Positions 26,051 through 35,142 of a stretch of 64,000 bases of DNA are shown here, one piece after another. Both the position numbers and the translations under genes were made by a program. Source of the DNA: Allokutzneria oryzae (GTDB lineage Bacteria; Actinomycetota; Actinomycetes; Mycobacteriales; Pseudonocardiaceae); NCBI RefSeq assembly GCF_042429765.1, contig NZ_JBHLZU010000009.1, positions 62,001 to 126,000 on the forward strand. Direction: 5' to 3'. A model generated the notes under the pieces. It did not search any database and had not been told where the DNA came from. It saw only the letters and a program-made list of their open reading frames with translations. The number at the start of each line of letters is the position of its first letter. Positions within the stretch are counted from its first letter, which is position 1.

Positions 26051-27677
26051 GCTCCTGCGCGGCTGGCTGGACCAGCCGCACCCCGGGCGAGGGGTCCACC
26101 TCGCCGACGACATCGGTGGCTGGGACCACCTCGGCTACGCCGAGCTGGCGAGCGCGGCCAAGCGCACCGCCACCGGGCTGATCGCGGACGGAGTCCGGCC
26201 CGGTGACGTCGTCTGCGTGCTCATGCCGACCGGATTCCCCTGCATCACCGGCTTCTTCGCGGTGTGGGCCGCCGGGGCGGCGGTCTGCCTCATCCCGCCA
26301 CCGGCGTTCGTCGGCGAGGACGACTACGTCGCACACGTCGGCCGCATCTTGGCCCAGGCGCGGCCCCGGCTGCTGGTCACCTCGCCGGAGCTGGAGTCCT
26401 TCGCCCGGCGCGCGCTGTCCGAGGCGGACTTGGCCCAGGAGCCGTGGCTCCACCGGGAGTCCGAGACGGAGGCCGAGCTCCAGCCCGCCGGGGAGCTGGC
26501 GCTGGTGCAGTTCACCTCCGGCTCCAGCGGTACTCCGCGTGGGGTGCGGGTCACGTGGGCGAACCTCGCCGCCAACATCGAGCTGATCCGGAGCTGGATC
26601 GACTGGCGGGACGGGGACCAGACCGCGTCCTGGCTGCCGCTCTACCACGACATGGGGCTGATCGGCTGCCTGCTGACGCCCGTGTGCGGCCAGGGCGACC
26701 TGTGGCTGATGCGCCCGGTGCAGTTCATCCGTGACCCCGGACGCTGGCTGGAGTGCTTCACCTTCGCCCAGCACACGGCCGCTCCCCCGTTCGCCTTCGA
26801 CTACCTCACCCGTCGCGTCCGACCAGAACGACTGTCCACACTGGACCTCAGCGGGTGGCGGAGCGCGATCGTCGGCGCGGAGCCGATCGACCCGGACGCA
26901 CTGGAACGCTTCACCGAACTCGCCTCGCCCGCCGGGTTCTCTCCGACCGCCTACCTCCCCGCGTACGGCCTCGCCGAGGCGACACTCGCGGTGAGCGCGC
27001 ACACCACGGACGAGGCACCACCGGTCATCCGACCTGACAGCGCCTCGCTGAAGTTCGGTGAGACCGTTGTGGTGGAGCAGAAACGCAGGCTCGGCGACCC
27101 CACGTCGGACGACGAGGGCGGTTGGCTGGTCGGCTGCGGTCGGGCCACCGGCGTGCGCATCCTGGACGAAGACGGCGCGGTGCTCGACGAGGGCCGCCTC
27201 GGCGAGATCGAGGTCCACGGCCCATCCGTCGCGGTCGGCTACCGAGGCGGTCACGAGCACGCCTCGACACGGTTCGTCGATGACGCGGTGCGCACGGGTG
27301 ACGCCGGATTCGTCCACGAGGGCCAGCTCTACGTGCTCGGCCGGATGGGCGACAGCCTCAAGGTCCGTGGGCGCAGCGTCTACGTGGAGGACCTGGAGGC
27401 GAAGGTCTCGGCGGCGACACGGATGCGCCGTGGCCGCTTCGCCGTGGTCAGCACAGCGCGGAGCGGCATCGCGTTGTTCGCTGAGGCTGCCGACGGCGGC
27501 TGGATCGACGACGCGTCGACGGTGCTGCGCAACGAGCTGGGCCCGGACGTGGCGATCAGCATCGTGATCGGCAGCAGCGGCCTCATCCGCAAGACATCCA
27601 GTGGCAAACCGAAGAGACGGCACATGTGGGAACAGTTCCAGGCCGGAGCACTGACCGGGGCACGGGTGGCGCGATGA
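26043..27677 (+). CDS. Fatty acyl-AMP ligase-like adenylating enzyme
   Basis: A 544-residue ANL-superfamily enzyme. The P-loop-like VQFTSGSSGTPRGV, SWLPLYHDMGLIG, LPAYGLAEATLAVS and RTGDAGFVHEGQLYVLGRMGDSLKVRGR are the standard motifs. LPLYHDMGLIG and the YGLAEATL form are characteristic of fatty acyl-AMP ligases that load acyl carrier proteins. It most likely activates a carboxylic acid and loads the ACP encoded two genes downstream. Its ATG lies inside the end of the upstream gene, and its stop overlaps the next start (ATGA). Confidence 0.88.
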   Translation: MSELLRGWLDQPHPGRGVHLADDIGGWDHLGYAELASAAKRTATGLIADGVRPGDVVCVLMPTGFPCITGFFAVWAAGAAVCLIPPPAFVGEDDYVAHVGRILAQARPRLLVTSPELESFARRALSEADLAQEPWLHRESETEAELQPAGELALVQFTSGSSGTPRGVRVTWANLAANIELIRSWIDWRDGDQTASWLPLYHDMGLIGCLLTPVCGQGDLWLMRPVQFIRDPGRWLECFTFAQHTAAPPFAFDYLTRRVRPERLSTLDLSGWRSAIVGAEPIDPDALERFTELASPAGFSPTAYLPAYGLAEATLAVSAHTTDEAPPVIRPDSASLKFGETVVVEQKRRLGDPTSDDEGGWLVGCGRATGVRILDEDGAVLDEGRLGEIEVHGPSVAVGYRGGHEHASTRFVDDAVRTGDAGFVHEGQLYVLGRMGDSLKVRGRSVYVEDLEAKVSAATRMRRGRFAVVSTARSGIALFAEAADGGWIDDASTVLRNELGPDVAISIVIGSSGLIRKTSSGKPKRRHMWEQFQAGALTGARVAR

Positions 27678-29284
27678 TCCTGACCGAGGACTACCTCCAG
27701 TCGCTGCTGGACCAGACGATGAAGCGGATCGACGCCGGTCCGGAGTACGCGGTGGTGCTGGAGGGCTCCATCGCTGAGGGGTTCGGCAACTCCTCTTCGG
27801 ACATCGACTTCCTGCTCATCGCCGACAGCGACGCCGAGCTGCCCACCATGCCGTCGCTGCTGTTCGTCGACGGCCGCAGGGTCGAGGTCCGCACGCGCTC
27901 GGTCCGGCAGCTCAGCGAGCAGTTCGACCGAGTGATCACGGCGGGCAACCGGGTGTCCAAACTGGACGAGGACCTGCTCAACCGGTGCCAGCGCATGCTG
28001 CGGAGCTTTCCGTTGCGGCGCAGGGACCTCATTGGCAAGGTCAAGGACCAGCTGCCGTTCGAGTCCTTCTGCGACATCATGCGGCGGTGGTGGGCGCACC
28101 GCGCCAGGCACTGCCTCCGGTACGCGGGCGCGCTGACGGTGCTCGGTCAGCACGAGGAGGCGCGGAGCTGGGCGCGCGCCGGGCTCACCCAGGGAGCCAA
28201 GTCCTGGGCGGCGGGCAGGGGCGAGACCTACCTGGAACCGAAGTGGCTGTCGTTGCAGCTGGACCGGGCGGGCGAGGAGCCTGTGCGGGACCGCTACTTC
28301 GAGCTGCTCTCCTCCCCGGACGCCGATCCCGCTTCCTGCGTGGAGTTCGCGGCGCGGATCGGGATCACCGGGTGCGGTTACCAGCCGGAGCGACTGACTG
28401 TCGAGCGCGTTCCCGGCGTCACGACCTGGCGCACCGGCGAGCGCACTCACGTGGTGCGCGGCAAGGAGGACGTCTTCGCCCTCGGTGCCGACGCCGCCAA
28501 GGTGTGGGGATCGGTGGTGTTCGGCCGCCCGCTGGCCGACGTCGCCACTACCCCGGAGGCCGGAGAGCTGATCGCGCGGTTCCTGCGGACGGGCCTGGTA
28601 CGGCTCAGCTGGCGCGGCGCGGGGACGCTGGTCCCCGCACTGCCGCTGGCTGCCCCGGCGGGGCCGCTGTCCCCACCGCCGAGCGCCGTCTCCCCCGCCG
28701 TGACGGTGGGCGGGGCTCCGGTGACCGGCCCCGGTGCGATCGACCTGCTTCCTCTGCCCGCCAAGCGGTTCAGCGCGTCGGCGATGACACTGGTGTGGTC
28801 GAACGTGCTCATCGAGAACGCCAGGGAAGACCTCACCGGCGCGCTCGACCGGGGGCAGTGGCGGGTGGCCGAGGTGATCACCCGGCGGATGGTGCAGGTC
28901 AGCCTGCGCAGCCTGCTCAGCGCGTACGGCGTGAACCCGTTGCCGCCGGACGACGACCTGGTGCGGCGGCTCGACCTCCTGCCAGGCACCGCGCTGGCCA
29001 CCACCGCACGGGAGCTGGAGTCGGTCCGCGTCGGGTCGCCAGAGGAGGGCACCGACGCGCTGGAGCGGCTGGACACCTTCGTCGCCGGGGTGCGCGCGGT
29101 GACCGGGGCCGGGCTGTTCCCGTCCTCGTTCGACTCCGCAGACACATGGCGGTCCACTTTGGACATCGGATACGACTGGCTGCGCCTCGGGGCGTACCTG
29201 GACGCGGACCTGCCGCTGACCGAGGCGCAGGACCTGCTCTCCAGCGGTGGCGCGCAGCCCCACCTCTCGGGAGGCAAGGCATGA
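27674..29284 (+). CDS. Nucleotidyltransferase-fold protein with PqqD-like segment
   Basis: 536 residues. Residues 28-50 show the polymerase-beta-type signature: GS...EG, then DIDFLL. A third acidic position may be the Glu in RRVEVRTRS. The middle is helical. Around 255-310 the order FALGADAAKVWGSVVFGRPL ... ELIARFLRTGLV resembles a PqqD-like winged helix. The C-terminal helices are unrelated to anything I recognise. It could adenylylate or guanylylate a small molecule or protein in the pathway. The start ATG 27674 overlaps the preceding stop, and the stop overlaps the ACP start, so it is firmly part of the operon. Confidence 0.65.
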   Translation: MILTEDYLQSLLDQTMKRIDAGPEYAVVLEGSIAEGFGNSSSDIDFLLIADSDAELPTMPSLLFVDGRRVEVRTRSVRQLSEQFDRVITAGNRVSKLDEDLLNRCQRMLRSFPLRRRDLIGKVKDQLPFESFCDIMRRWWAHRARHCLRYAGALTVLGQHEEARSWARAGLTQGAKSWAAGRGETYLEPKWLSLQLDRAGEEPVRDRYFELLSSPDADPASCVEFAARIGITGCGYQPERLTVERVPGVTTWRTGERTHVVRGKEDVFALGADAAKVWGSVVFGRPLADVATTPEAGELIARFLRTGLVRLSWRGAGTLVPALPLAAPAGPLSPPPSAVSPAVTVGGAPVTGPGAIDLLPLPAKRFSASAMTLVWSNVLIENAREDLTGALDRGQWRVAEVITRRMVQVSLRSLLSAYGVNPLPPDDDLVRRLDLLPGTALATTARELESVRVGSPEEGTDALERLDTFVAGVRAVTGAGLFPSSFDSADTWRSTLDIGYDWLRLGAYLDADLPLTEAQDLLSSGGAQPHLSGGKA

Positions 29285-29517
29285 ACGCACACACCGAGGT
29301 CGCGCGGGTCGTCGCGGCGATGGCACCGAACCAGGGCGTCGCGGTCACCGCCGAGAGCAGGCTGACCGCGGACCTGGGGTACGACTCGCTGCGGCTGATG
29401 GAGCTGACCATGGCGCTGGAGAAGCACTTCGGGTTGCCCCCGGTGGACTTCGAGCGGGCCGCGACGGTGACCACGGTCGCCGACGTGACCCGGCTGGTCG
29501 AGGGGGTGGCGGCATGA
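29281..29517 (+). CDS. Acyl carrier protein
   Basis: A 78-residue free-standing carrier protein. The phosphopantetheine attachment site is Ser36 in DLGYDSLRLMEL, followed by the LEKHFGLPPVDFE helix typical of ACPs. It should carry the acyl chain from the acyl-AMP ligase to the thioester reductase-like SDR and to AfsA. Both ends overlap the neighbours by four bases (ATGA). No dedicated phosphopantetheinyl transferase is in the window. Confidence 0.93.
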   Translation: MNAHTEVARVVAAMAPNQGVAVTAESRLTADLGYDSLRLMELTMALEKHFGLPPVDFERAATVTTVADVTRLVEGVAA

Positions 29518-30578
29518 GCACGATCCTGGTCACCGGGGCCGCCGGGCTGGTCGGCTCCGAGGTCGTCGCGCGGCTGGTGAAGTCCGGGCACAAGGTGCTC
29601 GCGCTGGTCCACCGGCAGCAGGTCCTCCACAGGAACAGCGGAGCAGCGCTGTGCTCGGCCGACGTCACCCTGGTCCCCGGCGACGTCACCAAGCCGCGAC
29701 TCGGCCTGCCCGCCAGGATCGCGTCCACAGTGGACAAGGTGGTGCACTGCGCGGCGATCACGGACTTCGGTCGCTCGAAGGCGGTCTACCAGTCGGTCAA
29801 CGTCGACGGGACCACCAACGTCGTCGAGCTCGCGGCCGGTCTCGGCGTTCCCCTGGTCCACGTCGGCACGGCCTACGTCTGCGGCGAGCGGGACGGTGTC
29901 GCGCTGGAGTCGGACCTCGACGTCGGCCAGCGCTTCGCCAACGCCTACGAGGAGAGCAAGCTCCAGGCGGAGACCTTGGTGCACAAGGCCCGCGCGGACG
30001 GTCTGGCAGCGGCGGTCGTCCGCCCGAGCATCGTCGTCGGAGCCGAACGGACCGGTGTGGTCCGGGACTTCAAGAACCTGTACGTGGTCCTGAAGCTCAC
30101 CACTGAGGGCAAGGTCCGTTCCATCCCCGGGCACTACGACGCCAACCTGGACCTCGTTCCGGTCGACTACGTCGCGGACTTGACCGTGGAGGTCGCGGAG
30201 CGCTTCAGCGAGGCGGAGGGCAAGACCTTCCACGCCGTCGGGAAAGCGTTGACGCTGCGCGACTTCTCCGACGTACTCGCTGAGTACCCGTCCTTCGGGG
30301 TGCCCCGGTTCGTCCCACCGTCGAGCTTCGACGCCCAGCGGCTGCCGATGGCCGAGCGGATGTACTACGAGCGCGTGGCTTCCCTGTACGAGAGCTACTT
30401 CCAGCGACGGGTCCACTTCGACACCAGCACCACGGACGCGTTCCGACGCCGCAAGGCACCCTCCGGCGGCCCGGCATATCTCCGCAGGCTGCTCGACCAC
30501 TGCCTCAAGGTCGGCTACCTCGGCGCACCGCTGCCGAGCGTGACAGAGGTCCTGTCCGGTTTGGACGGTGGTTCGTGA
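29514..30578 (+). CDS. Thioester reductase-like extended SDR
   Basis: 354 residues. The extended SDR nucleotide motif TGAAGLVGSEV begins at residue 7. VVHCAAITDFGRS and NVDGTTNVVELA follow, with a Tyr-x-x-x-Lys pair in YEESKLQAE. These features match NAD_binding_4 (thioester reductase/fatty acyl-CoA reductase) proteins. With an ACP gene immediately upstream it probably reduces an acyl thioester to aldehyde or alcohol. A sugar- or sterol-type epimerase/dehydrogenase is the main alternative. The frame is open further upstream, but ATG 29514 overlaps the ACP stop. Confidence 0.8.
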   Translation: MSTILVTGAAGLVGSEVVARLVKSGHKVLALVHRQQVLHRNSGAALCSADVTLVPGDVTKPRLGLPARIASTVDKVVHCAAITDFGRSKAVYQSVNVDGTTNVVELAAGLGVPLVHVGTAYVCGERDGVALESDLDVGQRFANAYEESKLQAETLVHKARADGLAAAVVRPSIVVGAERTGVVRDFKNLYVVLKLTTEGKVRSIPGHYDANLDLVPVDYVADLTVEVAERFSEAEGKTFHAVGKALTLRDFSDVLAEYPSFGVPRFVPPSSFDAQRLPMAERMYYERVASLYESYFQRRVHFDTSTTDAFRRRKAPSGGPAYLRRLLDHCLKVGYLGAPLPSVTEVLSGLDGGS

Positions 30579-31465
30579 TGGCGCACGGGGAACTGCTCTC
30601 ATCGGAGCTGAGCCGCGATCCGGCCAAGCGTGAACTGTTCGGCGCGGACACGTACTACCTCGAAAGCGTGGAGCAGCTGGCCGAGCTGACCGACGTCGAG
30701 GACTTCGCCTACCGGCACGCGGTCCTGCTGCTCAAGCCAGACGCGGTCGCGGCACGTCAGCTTCTCCAGACCGTGGAGTGGTTGCCGTCCAACGGCTTCC
30801 GGATCGTTGCGGCCGAACGGGTCACGCTCACCCGGCACGTCGTGCGCGGCCTGTGGTACTTCCAGTGGAACCTGGCTACGCCGGAGCGGCGGTGGCTGGC
30901 GGGAATGCTGACCGCCGCGTCGGACTCGCTCGTGCTCGTGGTGCGCGCCGATGAGGACAAGGTGCCCGCGTCGGTTCTGCTCACCGACCGCAAGGGGCCG
31001 ACCGATCCGGCCGCGCGGGTTCCGGGACAGCTCCGCTACGAGCTGGGCCGGTACAGCTACCTGCTGAACCTGGTGCACACGCCTGATGAGCCCGCCGACG
31101 TGCTGCGCGAGTTGGGTGTCTACTTCGGACACGACGAGCGGGCCGCGGTCTTCGCCTCCGCTCTGGCCGGGGCGGACCGCAGCGACCGTGCCCGCGAGCT
31201 GGCCGAGCACCTCTACCGCGAGAGCAGGCCGAAGGACCTCGCGCTCGAACCGGCGCTTGCCCGGCTGGCCGACTCCGTCGGCGCGACCCCGGGAACCGAT
31301 CCCCGCGAGCTGCTCGACGCGGTCCGGCGGGACGGCGCCCAGGTTGACCCGTGGGACCTGGTGATCGTCGGTTCGCACGTCCTTCCCATGAAACGCAAGC
31401 AGTTCTCCCCAGTTCTCGACGCCAGCTCGGTCGAGGCGTGGCTTACAGGCGGATGTGACTCATGA
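30578..31465 (+). CDS. NDP-kinase-like protein
   Basis: 295 residues. Residues about 45-185 follow the nucleoside diphosphate kinase pattern: HAVLLLKPDAV, GFRIVAAERVTLT, KGPTDPAARVPGQLRYELG and NLVHTPDEPADVLRELGVYFG, where the His in NLVH aligns with the phosphorylated catalytic His. The family normally has about 140 residues, so the extra 110 C-terminal residues are unusual. The protein is clearly divergent from housekeeping Ndk. A kinase or phosphotransfer role in the pathway is inferred. It starts at GTG 30575 or ATG 30578, both overlapping the SDR stop. Confidence 0.7.
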   Translation: MAHGELLSSELSRDPAKRELFGADTYYLESVEQLAELTDVEDFAYRHAVLLLKPDAVAARQLLQTVEWLPSNGFRIVAAERVTLTRHVVRGLWYFQWNLATPERRWLAGMLTAASDSLVLVVRADEDKVPASVLLTDRKGPTDPAARVPGQLRYELGRYSYLLNLVHTPDEPADVLRELGVYFGHDERAAVFASALAGADRSDRARELAEHLYRESRPKDLALEPALARLADSVGATPGTDPRELLDAVRRDGAQVDPWDLVIVGSHVLPMKRKQFSPVLDASSVEAWLTGGCDS

Positions 31466-32418
31466 CGACACTCGACTTCAACCAGACCGTCCCCCGCGCC
31501 ATGGTGCACCGCGCCAGCCTGTGCGAGGTGTTCCTGACTTCGGCCGTCCGTGTCGATGCCGACACCTTCGACGTGGGGAGCCAGGTCCCTCGAACCCACT
31601 CCCTGTACGGGGACAGGCTCAGCCTGCCGACGCATTACGACCCGGTGCTCTACGTGGAGGCGGCCAGGCAGGCATGCATCTACGTGGCGCACGAGTACTT
31701 CGAGGCACCACAAGGGAACCACTTCATCCTGCGCGACGCCGAGATGGAGGTCGTCGACCACACCGGACTGGCGGTGCTGCCGGTGCCGACGAACTCCGTG
31801 CTGCGCTGTTCGGTGTTGCGGCGCTTCAAGAACCGCGAGAGCGCTGTGACAGGGCTGCGCATGCTGGTCACAGTCCTGGTCAACGGCGAAGCCGCGATGA
31901 CGGTGCAGATGTCGTACTCGTGGGTGCCCGCCGAGAAGTGGCAGGCGATGCGGGCGGGGAACCGCGCGGAGCTCGGACTGCTCTTCGAGCCGCAGGCACG
32001 ACCGCTGCCGACGAGGGCGAATCCGGCCACTGTGGACAGACTGAACCCGGCCAACGTGGTGATCTCGCCGCCGCGCGCCACGACCAGCGGTCGTACGGCG
32101 TCGCTGGTGGTGGACACCGCGCATCCCGCGCTGTTCGACCACCCGCTGGACCACGTTCCCGGGATGCTCCAGCTGGAGGCGTTCCGGCAGCTGGCGATCA
32201 CCACGGCGGGCTTCGGCAGGCTGACCGGGATGACGGCGAGGTTCGTCGGATTCGCTGAGCTGGACCTGCCCTCCGAGTGCGAGAGCGCGATCGTCTCGGC
32301 GGGCGACGACGTCGAGGTCAGGTGCGCGGTGCGGCAGGCGGGCCGCACGGTCGCCGAGGCCCAGGTGACGCTGGCGATGGCCGACCGGCCGACGGCAGCG
32401 CGGCCGGTGCGGGGCTGA
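31462..32418 (+). CDS. AfsA-type hotdog (A-factor/butyrolactone) synthase
   Basis: 318 residues with two AfsA hotdog repeats. The first has HRASLCEVFLTSAVRVDADTF, VPRTHSLYGD, YDPVLYVEAARQACIYVAHEYF. The second has VDTAHPALFDHPLDHVPGMLQLEAFRQLA. These are hallmarks of AfsA/ScbA/AvaA-like proteins, which in Streptomyces join a beta-ketoacyl thioester to dihydroxyacetone phosphate on the way to gamma-butyrolactone signals, or act in related butenolide and furan routes. Unlike signal loci, no TetR receptor gene lies next to it. It overlaps the NDP-kinase-like gene by four bases. Confidence 0.87.
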   Translation: MTTLDFNQTVPRAMVHRASLCEVFLTSAVRVDADTFDVGSQVPRTHSLYGDRLSLPTHYDPVLYVEAARQACIYVAHEYFEAPQGNHFILRDAEMEVVDHTGLAVLPVPTNSVLRCSVLRRFKNRESAVTGLRMLVTVLVNGEAAMTVQMSYSWVPAEKWQAMRAGNRAELGLLFEPQARPLPTRANPATVDRLNPANVVISPPRATTSGRTASLVVDTAHPALFDHPLDHVPGMLQLEAFRQLAITTAGFGRLTGMTARFVGFAELDLPSECESAIVSAGDDVEVRCAVRQAGRTVAEAQVTLAMADRPTAARPVRG

Positions 32419-32424
32419 GGCGAC

Positions 32425-33045
32425 GTGGGCGTGGACTTCGACGAGGTGGCGACGACGACCCGGTCGGTGCGCCGCCGCCTGGACCTGACCCGTCCGGTGG
32501 CACGTGGGCTGGTCGAGGAGTGCCTGCGGCTGGCGCTGCACGCCCCCAACGGCGCGAACCGGCAGGACTGGCGCTTCCTCGTCATCGACTCGCCGGAGCT
32601 GAAGGCGGGCATTGCCGAGCACTACCGGGCCGCGTTCGCCGCCTACCGCACGACCCTGTCGGACGAGGTGGCCCGCAGCGGGATGACCGCCTCCGCGCAG
32701 TACCTCGCCGACCGGCTGCAGGACGTGCCGGTGCTCGTGCTCGGGTGCATGCACGGCAGGCTCACCGGTTCCGAGCCGGCGGCGAAGCGCTCCAGCTTCT
32801 ACGGCTCGGCGTACCCGGCCCTGTGGAGCTTCATGCTGGCAGCCCGCAGCCGTGACCTCGGCACGACGTTGACAACCGTGCACCTCGCCCGCGAGCGCGA
32901 AGTGGCCGAGCTACTGGGAATCCCGTTCGACGAGGTCACCCAGGTCGCGATGATTCCCCTGGCGCACATGGCGAACGACGGGTTCCACGCCGGTCCGCGC
33001 CGCCCGCTCGGGGAGGTGATGTCGTGGAACACGTGGCGGTCCTGA
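32425..33045 (+). CDS. Nitroreductase-family flavoprotein
   Basis: 206 residues. TTTRSVRRRL and LALHAPNGANRQDWRFLVI form the FMN-binding N-terminus, and a dimer-forming SAYPALWSFMLAARSRDLGTTLTTVH region is in place, as in the nitroreductase family. It would use NAD(P)H and FMN to reduce an enone, quinone or nitro group, or to saturate an intermediate. GTG 32425 is used with GAGG five bases upstream. GTG 32431 is possible. Its 3' end overlaps the UbiA gene by 22 bases. Confidence 0.83.
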   Translation: MGVDFDEVATTTRSVRRRLDLTRPVARGLVEECLRLALHAPNGANRQDWRFLVIDSPELKAGIAEHYRAAFAAYRTTLSDEVARSGMTASAQYLADRLQDVPVLVLGCMHGRLTGSEPAAKRSSFYGSAYPALWSFMLAARSRDLGTTLTTVHLAREREVAELLGIPFDEVTQVAMIPLAHMANDGFHAGPRRPLGEVMSWNTWRS

Positions 33046-33923
33046 ACACCCCTGCCCGGCTTGGCCGTTTCGTGCTGCGCATGTTCCGCCCGCACGTCTA
33101 CGCGACCTACGCGGTGCTGTGGGTGCTCGCGTTGGAGGGCTCGGCGGTACTGATCTCCAACCGGGACTGGGTTCCCGACGGGGGCACCACCGTGCGTGTG
33201 GTCAGCGTCGTGCTGGTCCTGCTGTTCATGCGCATGGTGGACGAGCAGAAGGACCTTGAGTACGACCGCGTGCACAACCCGGACCGGCCGCTGGTGACGG
33301 GCGCGATCACCGCCGCCGAGCTGCGCGGCGCGATGGTCGTGATCGCCGTGGTCGTCGCGGGGCTGAACGCCTTCGTGTCGGTGGCGTCGGTGCTCTCGGT
33401 GCTGGCCGACCTCGGCTACGGCCTGTTCCTCGTGGCCCTTGAGCGCTGGTCGCACCGCGTCCGCGACGGGCTGATCGTGAACCTGTTCGTGACCTATCCG
33501 GTGCAGCTGCTGCTCAGCGGCTACCTCTACGTCTCGCTGGTCAGCTCCGGCACGATCGTCGCCGACTGGCGCGCGGTCCCGCTGCTGCTGATCTTCGCCT
33601 GCGTCTTCCTGCACTTCGAGTTCGCCAGGAAGACCAAGTGGCACAACGACATCGGCGAGCGGATGTACTCCGCCGTCCTCGGCCCGATCGGCAGCGCGGC
33701 AACGGCGCTGGGGCTCGGGTTCGGCTCCGGGGTCCTCGCGCTCGTGGTGTTCCGCCCCTGGGAGTCCGCGTCGGCGGTGGCCTGGCTGCCGTACCTGACG
33801 CTCGCGCTCCCCGCACTGGGCGCATGGCGTTTCCTCGTCGGCAAGCGCCCGTCGTGGCCGCTCGCGCCCGCGATGGCGTTCGTGCTCGCCAGCTACGTCT
33901 CCCTGATCCTCCAAGCCATCTAG
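33024..33923 (+). CDS. UbiA-superfamily prenyltransferase
   Basis: A 299-residue integral membrane protein with about eight helices. The first diphosphate/Mg motif is the loop DEQKDLEYDRVHNPDRPLV near residue 72. The second is the less canonical KTKWHNDIGER near 205. UbiA enzymes transfer prenyl chains to aromatic or other acceptors, and some act as terpene cyclases. No prenyl diphosphate synthase is present in the window, so a general cellular pool would be used. It is embedded between the nitroreductase and P450 genes in the same operon. Confidence 0.82.
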   Translation: MEHVAVLNTPARLGRFVLRMFRPHVYATYAVLWVLALEGSAVLISNRDWVPDGGTTVRVVSVVLVLLFMRMVDEQKDLEYDRVHNPDRPLVTGAITAAELRGAMVVIAVVVAGLNAFVSVASVLSVLADLGYGLFLVALERWSHRVRDGLIVNLFVTYPVQLLLSGYLYVSLVSSGTIVADWRAVPLLLIFACVFLHFEFARKTKWHNDIGERMYSAVLGPIGSAATALGLGFGSGVLALVVFRPWESASAVAWLPYLTLALPALGAWRFLVGKRPSWPLAPAMAFVLASYVSLILQAI

Positions 33924-33935
33924 GCAGGTTCTCCG

Positions 33936-35138
33936 ATGACCACAATGGACTCCCCGGCCCGGACGTTCCCGTTCAGCACACCGGACCGCTTCGACATCGA
34001 CCCGTTCTTCGCCCAGCTGCGCGCGGAGGAGCCGGTCTCCCGGATCACCCTGCCCTTCGGCGGTGACGGCTGGCTGATCACCCGCCACGAGGACGTCAAG
34101 ACCGTGCTCACCGACGCGCGGTTCAGCCGGGCCGCGGCGGTGAGCAGGGGCATCCCCAGCATCCAGCCGATCCCGCCGATCCCCGAGCTGGTGATGTGGA
34201 TGGACCCGCCCGAGCACACCAGGCTGCGCAAGCTGGTGACCAAGGAGTTCACCACCGGCCGCGTCGAGGCCATGCGCCCGTGGGTGCGGGAGACGGTTGC
34301 CTCGATGCTGGACGGCATGGTCTCCACCGGGCAGCCGGCCGACCTGGTCGAGCACCTGTCGCTTCCGCTGCCGGTGATGGTGATCTGCGAGCTGCTGGGC
34401 GTGCCCTACGCCGACCGCGAGCAGTTCCGGCACTGGTCGGACGCGCAGATGGCCACCACCCAGTTCGACGTCGAGGCGATGGTGGCCGCGCAGCACGCCA
34501 TGTACGAGTACTTCATGGCGCTGATCGCCAAGCGCCGCGCCGACCCGAAGGGCGACCTGCTGAGCGCGCTCGTGCGGGCGCACGACGACGGGGAGCGGCT
34601 CAGCGAGGGCGAGCTCGTCGCGATGGCGATCACGCTGCTGGTGACCGGGCACGAGACCACCGCCATGGAGATCACCAACTTCACCTACCTGCTGCTCCAG
34701 CGGCCGGAGAAGTACGCGGCGCTGTGCGCGGACCCGTCCCGGGTGCCGAGGGCGGTGGAGGAGATGCTGCGCTACGTCCCGCTGGACGTCGGCGGCTCCT
34801 ACGGGCGCATCGCCGTCGAGGACGTGGAGATGGGCGGTGTGACCATCCGTGAGGGCGATGCGGTGTTCGTCTCCAGTCTCTCCGCCAACCGCGACCTCGC
34901 CGTCTTCGCGCACCCGGACGAGCTCGACCTGGAGCGCGAGGACAACCCGCACCTGAGCTTCGGCGCCGGAGTGCACTACTGCCTCGGCGCCCGCCTGGCC
35001 CGCATGGAGCTCCAGGAGGCCCTCGGCGCGATCGTGCGGCGGTTCCCCGGTCTTTCCCTGGCCGTTCCGGAGGAGGAGATCCAGTGGCGCAAGGGCATGA
35101 TCGTGCGCGGTCCGTTCACGCTCCCGGTGGGGTGGTGA
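33936..35138 (+). CDS. Cytochrome P450
   Basis: 400 residues, typical class I actinobacterial P450. ITLLVTGHETTAMEI is the I-helix, VEEMLRYVPLD the ExxR helix, and FGAGVHYCLGARLARMEL the heme loop with Cys near residue 349. It is distinct from the P450 at 20.5 kb. It probably hydroxylates the prenylated or acyl intermediate. No ferredoxin is encoded beside it. The start lies 12 bases after the UbiA stop. Confidence 0.93.
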   Translation: MTTMDSPARTFPFSTPDRFDIDPFFAQLRAEEPVSRITLPFGGDGWLITRHEDVKTVLTDARFSRAAAVSRGIPSIQPIPPIPELVMWMDPPEHTRLRKLVTKEFTTGRVEAMRPWVRETVASMLDGMVSTGQPADLVEHLSLPLPVMVICELLGVPYADREQFRHWSDAQMATTQFDVEAMVAAQHAMYEYFMALIAKRRADPKGDLLSALVRAHDDGERLSEGELVAMAITLLVTGHETTAMEITNFTYLLLQRPEKYAALCADPSRVPRAVEEMLRYVPLDVGGSYGRIAVEDVEMGGVTIREGDAVFVSSLSANRDLAVFAHPDELDLEREDNPHLSFGAGVHYCLGARLARMELQEALGAIVRRFPGLSLAVPEEEIQWRKGMIVRGPFTLPVGW

Positions 35139-35142
35139 CGGC

